64,000 bases of DNA from Strongylocentrotus purpuratus (Eukaryota; Echinodermata; Echinoidea; Camarodonta; Strongylocentrotidae), in NCBI RefSeq assembly GCF_000002235.5, contig NW_022145615.1, forward strand, positions 17,518,512-17,582,511, given 5' to 3'. How positions within the stretch are numbered: position 1 is the stretch's first letter; each line of letters begins with the position of its first letter. Made by a program: the position numbers and the translations under genes. The notes beneath the pieces are model-generated. The model was not told the DNA's origin and made no database searches. It saw only the letters and a list, made by a program, of their open reading frames with translations. This document shows, piece after piece, positions 11,926 to 22,900 of the stretch.

Positions 11926-12505
11926 GTCTAATTGCACCACCCTATTACTTGCTACAATTGACTAAACTAGATTTTATGCGGATAATTCACATATCGTGAT
12001 AGAACTTTGTAATGCATTATGCTATGCACAAGTGTGGGAAATTAAGAGGTTTAACCTGATGTATTAGAAATAAAGAAGAAAAGGATCAGTGAAAGTTTGA
12101 AAAAACAAAATCCCAATTTTCTTCACCTTTCCCCATCACAAAAACCACTTCATAATCATTGTAGATTGGTTTCTTTTTGCATGCTTCTCTCAACTTTTTG
12201 ACACACAATTTTAAGAGCGAATTTCATTAAATGCCAAAGATAACATCCCAAGATATTATTCTTTAATAATAATGGATACCTTACAGAAAACATCTGAAAA
12301 TGAAACAATGTCACTAGTCTCTGGTTTATTGCATGAGCAGGCTTTATTCTTGACTGAGAATTTTAAATCATAATTACAACAAGCTCGCTTCACCGCAGAC
12401 ACACAGTATTACAGCAGGTGAAACTAATCAATACATTTGATGTATTATTTCACAATCATGCCCCTTCATATGACTAGAATGTGTCTTGCATTAATCTGTA
12501 AATAG

Positions 12506-12589
<84 letters not shown>

Positions 12590-13098
12590 TCTTAGGAGAA
12601 AATCACAACTTGATTGATGATAATTTATGCCTTACCAAAGTGCACTAGAGGAGTAACTTGATTTTGAACACTAAACCTACCATTTCTTAGATCACTGCCC
12701 TTCATAAGGAATATACAATATTTTTCCTGGATGACGAATGTATTTAACAGCCGACAGTCTCATATCACAAACAAGATGGGTGTAATTACATCACTCGATA
12801 CATACAAAATTAATACCTCTAACAAAAATAAGCCTTTACCCTAAAACATATGACACAAATTTCATAGTTTTACATTTATCATATATTTACATTAGAAGAG
12901 AGACAAAAATGAAATGAGGTAAGTAGAATCATCAATAAAATCAAAAGGCATCTATGAGCTCCTCAATTTTTGTCATGACCCAGATCACCTTTGGCAAGTA
13001 CATAAACAAATCTCTCAAAAAATGGGGAACTATCACTATGGCAACATGACAGAGAACCATGATGGACTGGAAGAAATGAAGGCATTACATCACCAAGT

Positions 13099-13583
13099 TT
13101 AAAGGTAATACAAAGTTTTGGGAAATTTTGAAAATTGGGTAGATAGTCATTCTATACAATTTGATATATTTGGATGCCCCTTAGGATGTTTTATAAGCAC
13201 TAGAAAATTTAGCCCCCAAAACACTTCTGCTTTCGAGATAAATTGAATATAAAAATTTACCGGGAGCAAAAACGCCTACAGCTGTACAAATGGTAGCTGC
13301 GACCATGAAAATCTCAGAATATGTAGTTGTGATATATAATTTCCAAACGGGAATAGCTAATCGGTCGATTTTAGTCGAGAAACATTGTTTTATAGCTTAA
13401 TTAATATCTTGACCTTGAGAGGGAGCTATACAACATAAAGAGTTTATTATGTTATTTTCATAACTTTACACTCTATTTCAACCGCGTCAACGATTACTGC
13501 ATATTGTAGGATCGCATATGCTTCCAATATGTTCATTTGAACCAAATTCATGACTTCATACCAAAACTTTGTAATACCTTTAA
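13099..13583. mobile_element. TTAA-flanked MITE with 23-base terminal inverted repeats
   Basis: The left end TTAAAGGTAATACAAAG and the right end, read inverted, TTAAAGGTATTACAAAG, continue alike into TTTTGG. The interior of about 440 bases has no ORF of note. The TTAA borders suggest piggyBac-type mobilisation, but the sequence differs from the elements at 1595 and 29143. Confidence 0.65.
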
Positions 13584-14244
13584 TACAAAGTTAGGATTGG
13601 TCACAAACACTGTAATATCACAAAGATTCAACATATGTCTTGGGTAGAATTTTTCAACAAAAAGAATGGTCTACAAGCACTTCTTTTAAAGGTGATTTGA
13701 TTACTAATTGCCTGATCTTTTCTCTCTTTATTTCTATTTCTTTATTTCATAATGATATAAGTACTTATCCATGATTGTTGCAAACACAAACATGTTGTCA
13801 ATTCACACACATGGAAATGCCACGACTTTCAATATCAAAACAAAGTAGATTAAGTAGCAAAAAAGAAATTGTTGAAATATAATTTTAAAAATAAGATGTA
13901 TATTCTTAAGTTATTCATACAAAACAACATACATGAGACAAAGTCCATTACATAAATGAACATAATTTCTTTACAATTTTAAAGCTAAGTCAGTAGCAAG
14001 AAATCACATTTTTTCTAACTGAAGAATTATATATATATATAACATAGGATTTACGATCGTGTCATTTCTAGCTTCATCAATGCATTTCAAAGAGACATCC
14101 ACAGAATTTATGAGTAGTAATTATTTCTAAAGACACCAATCATTGAAACCACTTACATATCAACTATACAATGTGCATCATTTTAACCATGCAGCCTTTC
14201 ATGTACATGGATAAAAAAAAAGAAATTTGGAATTATTTTGTGCA

Positions 14245-14790
14245 GGAGATGCGATGGCTCAGTGGTAGAGAAGTGGTCTCATAACCGAGAGGTCCCAGGT
14301 TCGAAACCATGTCAATGCTCTCGTGCCCTTTGGTAAAGCATTACTCCTAATTATGGAGTCCCTCTGGCGAACAGAGCAACAAGACCAAGCTCTGTAATTA
14401 TTAGGATCTCTGTCCAGTAGTGCCGTGTTTGTGCCATCGAACTGGATCGACCAAATTAATTGATTCATAATATATATATGCAATATTTTTTCCCGTAACA
14501 TGAGAGTAATTTTAATAGTTTCATACTATTAATTAAATGTAATGTTAACTGTTATTGTATAATTGTTTTAAATGGGGGCACACTACAAGAGTCCTATCTC
14601 GCACCCCGGGGCAACGTGTCTGACACAGCCGGTTGTAGCAACTACTCCGAAGATCAAGATTACATTAATCTTGATCTAAGGAGACACGAACGAACGATGG
14701 AGTCCCTTGGAGAGGACTTAAGCTTGTCGGTCCCCAGGTTGCTTACTTACGAGCATACACATGCTTTCTTAGCAGTCAGGTAAAACAATA
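14245..14790 (+). mobile_element. tRNA-headed SINE family A with a nested 332-base insert
   Basis: The head carries an A-box-like tggctcagtggtaga and a B-box-like ggttcgaaacc, followed by cccttTGGTAAagcatta. The tail ggttgcttacttacgagcat with ttcttagcagtcaggtaaaa matches copies at 22015, 28645 and 31410. The body is interrupted at 14365-14696 by unrelated sequence flanked by the 11-base duplication ATGGAGTCCCT (14354-14364 and 14697-14707). This is not a functional tRNA gene. Confidence 0.75.
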
Positions 14791-16269
14791 ATCAACCAAC
14801 CCTTTGCTTCATTTTTAAAAGATGATCAGAATAAGAGAAAGTTAGCTTGCCATTTATGACATTTATTTTTTGAACAGTGCATATCGCATTCACCATTAAA
14901 TCTAAATATGCTTATTAAGACACAGTGCTTCTCTACCAATTTTCTTCAACTTTCTATGCCATAAACAATGAGATAAGGATTTGATTCAATTGGTGTTTTA
15001 AGACATTTCATCCACAAATGCACACTTTATCAACAGAAAATTACACCTGTAAGAAACTATTTAAATGCTTTTATCATGTTTAACATTACATCACTTTAAA
15101 CACATTTAAAATAAAAATGCAAAGAAAATATGAAATTCTTTCGTTTTTAGTCAGTGTTTGGTGAATGGGTATACCAAATTTGGGTAAGTTGCGAAAATCT
15201 TATATATGCTCCAATTCTCATATATTTCACACTGTGTCTGCTTTGTTTGATTTATATAACACTGTAAAATGATTTAGCAGCATCTCATTTAAAGTATTAA
15301 TGACTGTTTCATAAGCTACATTTAGAGATTCTCACTCAAATAATTTTCCATTGGTCCCTAACAATAATCTTCATACTATATTTAGAGTTACTCACTAAAG
15401 CAACATTGATACACATTAGCCTTTGGCATTGACATTCAGTTAAATACGATTATCCGCAATTAAAGACATTATCAAGTTCAGATATAAATGACAATAATAT
15501 CATCAGACATCCAATCAAATTTACACATCACATGTAAACCAGTAAATGACAATACATGTAAATGTTTACTAAACAAATTAAATGGAAATTTAATAAAAGC
15601 TCCAGACACAACCAGTCTACATGTGCTGAATCTGTTAACCCCATGGTATATGAGGGCATCCCTTCATAATACAATATCCATAAATATTATTAGTTTTTTT
15701 AATTGCTCACAACCAATCGATTGCAAGTATGTAAGTAGCTTACAACCATTGTACTTCTTGTTGATGGAAAGTTTTATGGAACAGAGCCCTGAACTCATTT
15801 CCTACATGATTGACTATTTCAATATATTTAAAGTTAATTTAGTCAGTGCTGGTCAAGGATCAGTGATTTGGTGATAATTAGGTGTTCTTGGTCCATGTTA
15901 TAGGTTATGACCATAGTAAATATTTAGGCTACTTCCATTATCTTCTTGAAGAGAACATGTAGGTTGAGGTTACCTGTTAAGATCTGAATTCTGATTTCTT
16001 ATTAATATACATGTAAACTTTTCTTGAGAATTCTCATTTTCCCCCTCAATTTTCGTTATCTTGAGATTTATCTATAAATTCCAGGTTTAGTTTATCATCT
16101 GCAAGACATTTTACAACCAAGTGATTCCACCTCGACACATGGAATCCATTCATGATGGAAAAAGCCTAAGGGGAAATATACAAGTGCTTTCTGGAAAATG
16201 CAAATTTTTCAGACAGACCCTTGAAGCATTAAGCTCTATCCTCATATATGTACCCATAACAAACAAAAA

Positions 16270-16575
16270 CAAAAAAAAATTACATTTTGACCTCTTTAAT
16301 TTTGACCATCACTGTGTCAAAAACTGTCAAACTGTTAACCAATTCAAAACTTGTCTTAAGACACATTTATTCAAAATTGCTTTTGTTAATTAACTTACCC
16401 TGTTCACATTGATGTGTATTTCAAATGTATTGTAATTTGTAGGTTTATTTGCACTTTTTTGTTTTATTTAATATGTAATTTTTCATCAGTCTATTTTGTT
16501 TGTTATAGCGCTTAGAGACTTTGGTGGTAAGCGCTCTAGCAACGGTTTTATTATTATTATTATTATTATTATCTA
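16270..16575 (+). mobile_element. LINE 3' end (CR1/L2-like), overlapping the UBA6 3' flank
   Basis: The plus-strand ORF ends with QFKTCLKTHLFKIAF then a stop, the typical last residues of CR1/L2-type reverse transcriptase ORFs. It is followed by a 3' UTR-like tail with agcgcttagagact, gcgctctagcaacgg and (ATT)n. It lies antisense to UBA6 and ends about 60 bases past its stop codon. Confidence 0.65.
16547..16552 (-). terminator. Candidate UBA6 poly(A) signal
   Basis: AATAAA on the minus strand, 82 bases past the UBA6 stop, inside the antisense LINE tail. A second candidate is at 16444-16449. Neither is confirmed. Confidence 0.35.
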
Positions 16576-16633
16576 TTACCTCATACACACTTTCAATATA
16601 TCTATATCTAATTACCAGACCTCAAGTTGACCT

Positions 16634-16876
16634 TTAAACTCCAAAGAAGTATCTGATAGGAGGGACTGCCTTGGTAACATCCTCTTCATCCTCTTCCTCC
16701 TCCACCTGCTCAAAGCTGACTGTAAGGTCAGAGTACTTTATATCATCCCCTGGCTTGATAAGCTCCACCATCCTGAGAGAGAGGGACCAAGGGAGAGAGA
16801 GAGTGAGAGAGAGGAAGAGAGAGAGGAAGAGAGATAGGGAGAGAGAGAGAAAGAGAGGGAGAGAGAGAGATAGAGG

Positions 16877-16932
<56 letters not shown>

Positions 16933-19900
16933 GAGAGGGGGTGGGGGAGAAAGAGCAATACATAGGTCAAAGGTCATTAGGACATTGGATAATCACATGA
17001 AGGAGATCCTGTTTGATTTTACACCAGAATTAGAATCACTGATGTTCATGAATTAAAAATCATATGAGAAGGATAAAATTAAAATAATTTGCAAATTGCA
17101 AATTAAAGGTTATTGCCTATTGTTGGAATTAATATGAAATTCCAATTTGTTGTGTGTACATGTAATACACCAGTTTACGGTTACAACAGTGCGCATGGGC
17201 AGACATGGGCGCCATTTTAACGTATCGGTAAACAAACCACTGACCTCTAGAGGTCAGTGGTTTACGCGTAAATTTAGACGGCGCCCATGTAAATATGACT
17301 GTGAGCGCACAGCGCAGGTAGTGACGTAACAATACATGCGCATCTGAAAACATTGATGACACTGCCTGCGCTGTGCCCTCACATCATATTTGCATGGGCG
17401 CTATCTTAATTTAGGCGTACACCACTGACCTCCAGAGGTCAATGGTTTGTTTACCCGTAAATTAAAATGGCGCCATAACCGTAACCTGGTGTATTCACTT
17501 GATTACATTGACAGAGAATTCTGACAGATTTATTCCTATCTTGTGAATACTGAACAATGGTATGAAGGCAATAAGAATGATCGACTTTTGCTTTATATAA
17601 GGAAACAACGTATACCCAGTCAGCTCGGATTTATAAAATGAGAACTGTGTGAAAGATGATTGTAGACCAACTTATGCTGTCGAGCAAATTATTACCCTGT
17701 CTGCCAGGACTGCCACGGAATGGCAAATGAAATGTGATTACTACATTGTCCAATATAACAATAGTTATTATTATTATCATCACAATTATTGGTCGTAAAC
17801 TTACTTCTGTTTGAGCCTCTTAGGATGACCAGGTAACACAGGAAGGTAGATCAACTTAGCTCCTATAGCGACCATGCTTACATCCAATTGATACGTATCC
17901 TGAGGAGATACAACACAAGGTCAAAGGTCAAAGGTCATATTGATCAAAGCAATATAGTCAGTATATACATGTATTCCTCTGTCTTGGGATGAAGGCAAAA
18001 TATCATTTTCAGATTGATACAAATACTTCTACAATTCTTCAGAAGATCCCTTGAAAGGTATTAAATTATCTTTTGTCAGCATTAAAACAAATCAAACATA
18101 ATTACCTTGTCCTTGTGGTGGATTAGCCTTGTGCTAAACGAGTTATCCAATAAAGTCTACTGCTACTACTACCACTACCACCACCACCACCACTACTGCT
18201 ACTACTACCACCACGATCATCATCACCATCCCCACCACCACCACCACCACTGCCACCATCACCACTACTGCTACTACTACCACCACCATCACCATCACCA
18301 TCACCATCACCATCACCATCACCATCACCATCACCATCACCACCACCACCACCACCACCACCACCACCACCACCACCACCACCACCACCACCACCCCCTA
18401 CCACACCACCACCACCAGTACCACTACCACTACCACTACCACTACCACTACTACTACTACTACTACTACAACAACTAGTACTTCTACTACCATTACTACT
18501 AAACGAAGGATTTCTATTCTTGTTTAAAAGGTTATTTCACAGAAAGAACTATTTGTCTATAAACTCTATCAAGATCATTCAACATGCATTTCCATCCCTT
18601 ACCTTGAAGTATTGATTGAAGTCCTGCAGTTTGAAATCCTTGCTACCCTGCACCGTCCATCTGTCCCACTCAGTATAGGTTAAACCTTGCTTGAGTTTGG
18701 TGGTTACGGTCCTAGCAGGCTCAGAGAACATCACCATGGGGAGAGCAAGGTTGAGGAAGCAGTTGTGATAATCCTCCATCTTTGTCGTTCCCTTGATGTA
18801 CTTCACCATCTCAATGGTAGACTACAACGGTCAAAATATAAGAAATAATAATAATAATAATATCAATAATAGGTGCATTTATATCACACAGGTACTATAT
18901 AAATAAACTCCACTGCACTTAAAGGTAAAGAAAATGAAATGGAAGCTCTTATTACCAATCATGTGAAAGAATGTGTTTTGACTAATCCGTGATGGTACAA
19001 TTTGGCTGGGAAACCGCCTACCAATTGATATGTTTTGTAAATTATCATATCGATCCGGCCTGGATAGATATCGTGAATGCACTTCAACATTAAACATGTG
19101 GGCATATATTTCTACTTTTTTGTGAATTTAGGTTGAAGTATTGCCATTTAAACCTCTGAAGGAAATATTTAAACAATATTGAATGGATATTTGGTATCCA
19201 AATAGTTCTAAAGAGAACTATAGCGCCGGTTGGAGAGGATGGGTAGAAGGAGGGGCTCAACGTTTCGAACAGATTGACTATCCGTCATCCGTTGTCTTTG
19301 TTCAAATACTTTTAAAATTTATAAACACACAGAAATACGTAATGCAGCATGTTTCATTTCCGTTCCATTTTGTTTTAACTTACCAATCCTGCTACAGCTG
19401 CTGTAGTCGTGGCAATGGCAGGAACAATCTTGCCGGCGATAAGCTTGGTCTTGAATCGATCAGCGTTCTCAATGCTGTACATGTTGGCTCTAAGATTCGA
19501 TGCCGCTGTGATGAAGTCTATGTGACCGTTGGAATCATCGTCCTTCTCAAACTCTGCTGGTGTTAGTCGTAGCAGGCCTGGAATTACAAAAGATTTCACA
19601 GCATTTAATGTACAGTTATCGTTTTGAAACCGAGGACAACTGATCGAGCCATGTTACCTAAAGACATATAAACCTACTGAACTATTTAACCTTTGAACCT
19701 TTAAAATGCTACCAATTCAACGATAGTATAAAGACTAAGATTTCATCAAAAATTTATTCTAGTTCATTTTTTTTTCAATTGCAAATCTTGTTACCAATAA
19801 TGTCCTATAGGTTAAATGATTGAATGAGTTGAACCCTAATTTTTGAAATGAACGCCAGCTTTTTTATCCAAAAATAAAAAAGGTAATATTAGAAAATGGG

Positions 19901-22900
19901 CATTTAAATCCAGCTACATCACTGAAATGGCATTATTTTTCTTTTTACATTCCCCATGAAGCACAATAAACTGCCTCAAAACAGACCGCTGCTTCGTGAT
20001 AGGACAAGAAAAGATGTATCTTAACACAAATAGATATAAAGGTAAAACATCTTACCTGGCACAGCTTTTCCTGATCGGATGGCAGCGGTAATCTCTTTAG
20101 ATGCTGAGCTCATATCGGTCGATTCATCCTCTTCACCTTCCTTGCCTTCTGATTCATCAGTTACGATCCTCTGTGAAAATCAAAACATTCCAAAGGTCAT
20201 CAGCTTTCTAACGTCATGTGTGTTTCACATGTTTAGTTCGAGTCCCACCGCGGCACTAACGCCTTTTAGCAAGACATTAATCTACATTTGCCACTCTCCA
20301 CCCAAGTGTTAAAGGGGTACCCGATAGGATGCGATCATTAATGTTGTTGGATTGGAATGTGTGTGCTTCTAAAATGGCGCCTGGCTAGAATGCTACCCAG
20401 GAAGCGGAGCGGGTGCACTATCATGTGCAGATTAGCAATTAAATTCAATGACTGGGGCAATAATAATTACAATGTAAAGCAATTAGAAACGTAGTATTAT
20501 TAAAGCACTATACAAATGCAATTATTATTATTATTCAGAACAGATGAAAGAGAACATATACATTCTTTGATAATTCATTAAACTTTAATCTGAGGGTTAA
20601 AATACAGTATCAAAGATCAAAGTTGAATGAATGCACTAAGAATGAGAAATTCTACAATCATATCATGCATAAGGTAAGATTTGTTTACATGGATGTTTGA
20701 TAAACAAGAATTCTGTGGGCATATTCTTGATACATGACCTGACAACTTTTTAAAAATGTCAATTTTTTTTGTGGGGGGGGGGGGGGGATGATGTGAGGGA
20801 ACAGAGGTGCACCCCATCCCTACAGCTGAGCAACTGTCAAAATAAAAGCCCCCAAAACACCCCCACCAACACCACCACCACCACCACATACATGTATGGG
20901 TAAACTATATTAGACATCCAATTATGGAGAGACAAATAACCCAGACTCTAGATTTCCCAGACCAGGGGGGTGTTTCACAAAGACTAAGATTGACTTTAAG
21001 TTGGACTTAACTATGGCAGGCTGTTCATATGCCACTATTTGCTATCACCAAATGCCAGTAAATGGTGAGAGCAAACAGTGGCATGAACGGCCTGCCATAG
21101 TTAAGTCCAACTTAAAGTCAATCTTAGTCTTTGTGAAATACTACCCGGCGTGACCCTTGACCTACCTTAGAGGATGGTACAAATGGAGGCACGGCTACAC
21201 CGGCTAAGATGGCATCTAGTCTCTCCTTACTCAGATCATCCTCACTCACTGGAATGTTATACACAGCAGCTAGCAGACGTGCACAGCTTACTAAAAAGGA
21301 CATGTGCCTTTGTGACAAGAACAAATAAATGACAATGTTAGGCAAAAGGACTGAATACACTGGTGCCTAAAACCAAATTATAACACCACTATGCTGCTTT
21401 AAATTTGTGATTTCCTGATACAATTCCTGTCAATTATTATTATGATTTCCAAGACTTCCTTTCTTCACTTCTGGCAGAAGAGATCACTACCTATGTACAA
21501 ATCAGATTGTACTACCCTCTCTTACTGTAAGTATTTCAAACCATCATGGAGGGATGCAAGACACAAAGTTATATTATAAACAAGAAATATCTCTCCATGG
21601 ATGAGAGAGAGAGATGAAGAGGGAGAGAGAGAGAGAGAGAGACAAACAGAGGTAGAGAGAGAGAGACAAACAGAGGTAGAGAGAGAGAGACAGACACAGA
21701 CAAACAGACATACATCGTCAAAGACTCACAATTCTGTCTTTGGACTGAACTCCTGTGGAGTGGGTGGTCTTTTAGGTGACTGCCAAAACATACCTGGAAA
21801 ATGACAAATAGAATTACTTTTAGTGATAATTTATGGTACTCAAAAATACTTTTGAATTGCATCCATTTACAATTTTTTTAAAAATCAGTCCAAATAAGAT
21901 GCTTTCTTATACTGTGTGATTTCCATCTTTAGAAGCACTCATTTGTTTCCAACAAATTCATTTTTACTCTTGTACATATTATTACACATGTTTTGGATAC
22001 ACCTTTTTGTATTAGGAGGCACAGTGGCTCAGTGTTAGAGCAACGGTCTCGTAACTGCAAGGTCCCAAATTCGAAACCAAGTCTATGCACTCGTCCCCTT
22101 TGGTAAGGCATTAAACTTCTTTATCAAGTCCCTTGGATAGGACTTCAAGCCGTTGTTCCCCTGGTTGCTTACTTACGAGCATATACATGCTTTCTTAGCA
22201 GGCAGGTATAACAATCATCATCACACAAATATTTCAAAGCTCTACTCCTTCATCGGCAACCTAAAAAAGCAAGTTTCATTCCAACACATGTGTTGAGCTG
22301 CCCACATAGGAAATCCCGGAGTTGCCAATTTTGTGTGACTTCTGCGTGAAATCAATTACATATTAAAACTTGCAACATTCATAACTAAATGCTTCAGATC
22401 AGACTTGCCTCGAAGTTATAAATACACATCTCTCTCAATTTTCTGCTTTCATTAAAACTAAAATATGATCAGGTTCCTGATTCATAAAACTTGCTATCAA
22501 TAACAAATGCTAAAATTCTAAGACAAGTAGCTGTCAGCCAATCATATTTCATGATTTCACTAGCTTATAACAATGATTGTAACTTGCTATTGATAACCAG
22601 TTTTATGAAACAGGGCCCGGGTTGGACTGCCACTATACGATGACATTCATACCTCCATCGGATGTTTTTGCATCGAGAGGGAAAGCGTGAAGCAGCTGGT
22701 TGGCCTACGAAAAAAGATCAAAAGATAAAATATTCCATGTAAATAGACAGACAATATTCATTACCATATGCCATGCGTCAGATTCAACCTCACATGAAGT
22801 ACACAGAAATGATACTCTATTGCTTGTATACCTCCACCTTAGCCAAGTTTAGAGTGTTCCTGCATTTAAGTCTTGAATACAGATCAACAGAGTGGGCAAC

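Larger units (their letters stand above)
11445..16269. other. Intergenic region between convergent cyclophilin and UBA6 genes
   Basis: No conserved protein was recognised; the 128-residue plus-strand ORF at 15488-15874 matches nothing I know. The region holds GA microsatellites, a TTAA-flanked MITE and a SINE with a nested insert (separate entries). Confidence 0.55.

Noticed and set aside
14245..14320. tRNA gene
   Set aside because: A- and B-box words are present, but the same head recurs at 22015, 28645 and 31410 with a shared non-tRNA body and tail; it is a SINE head without a full cloverleaf.
15488..15874. 128-codon plus-strand ORF
   Set aside because: AT-rich, no recognisable domain, not linked to splice sites; probably chance in intergenic DNA.
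16671..17000. Arg/Glu-rich plus-strand ORF of 109 codons
   Set aside because: Translation of the GA microsatellite antisense to the last UBA6 exon and its polypyrimidine tract.
18107..18478. Poly-His/Tyr, poly-Gly and poly-Val ORFs
   Set aside because: They arise from the CAC/CTA microsatellite in a UBA6 intron; all frames are open because of the repeat.
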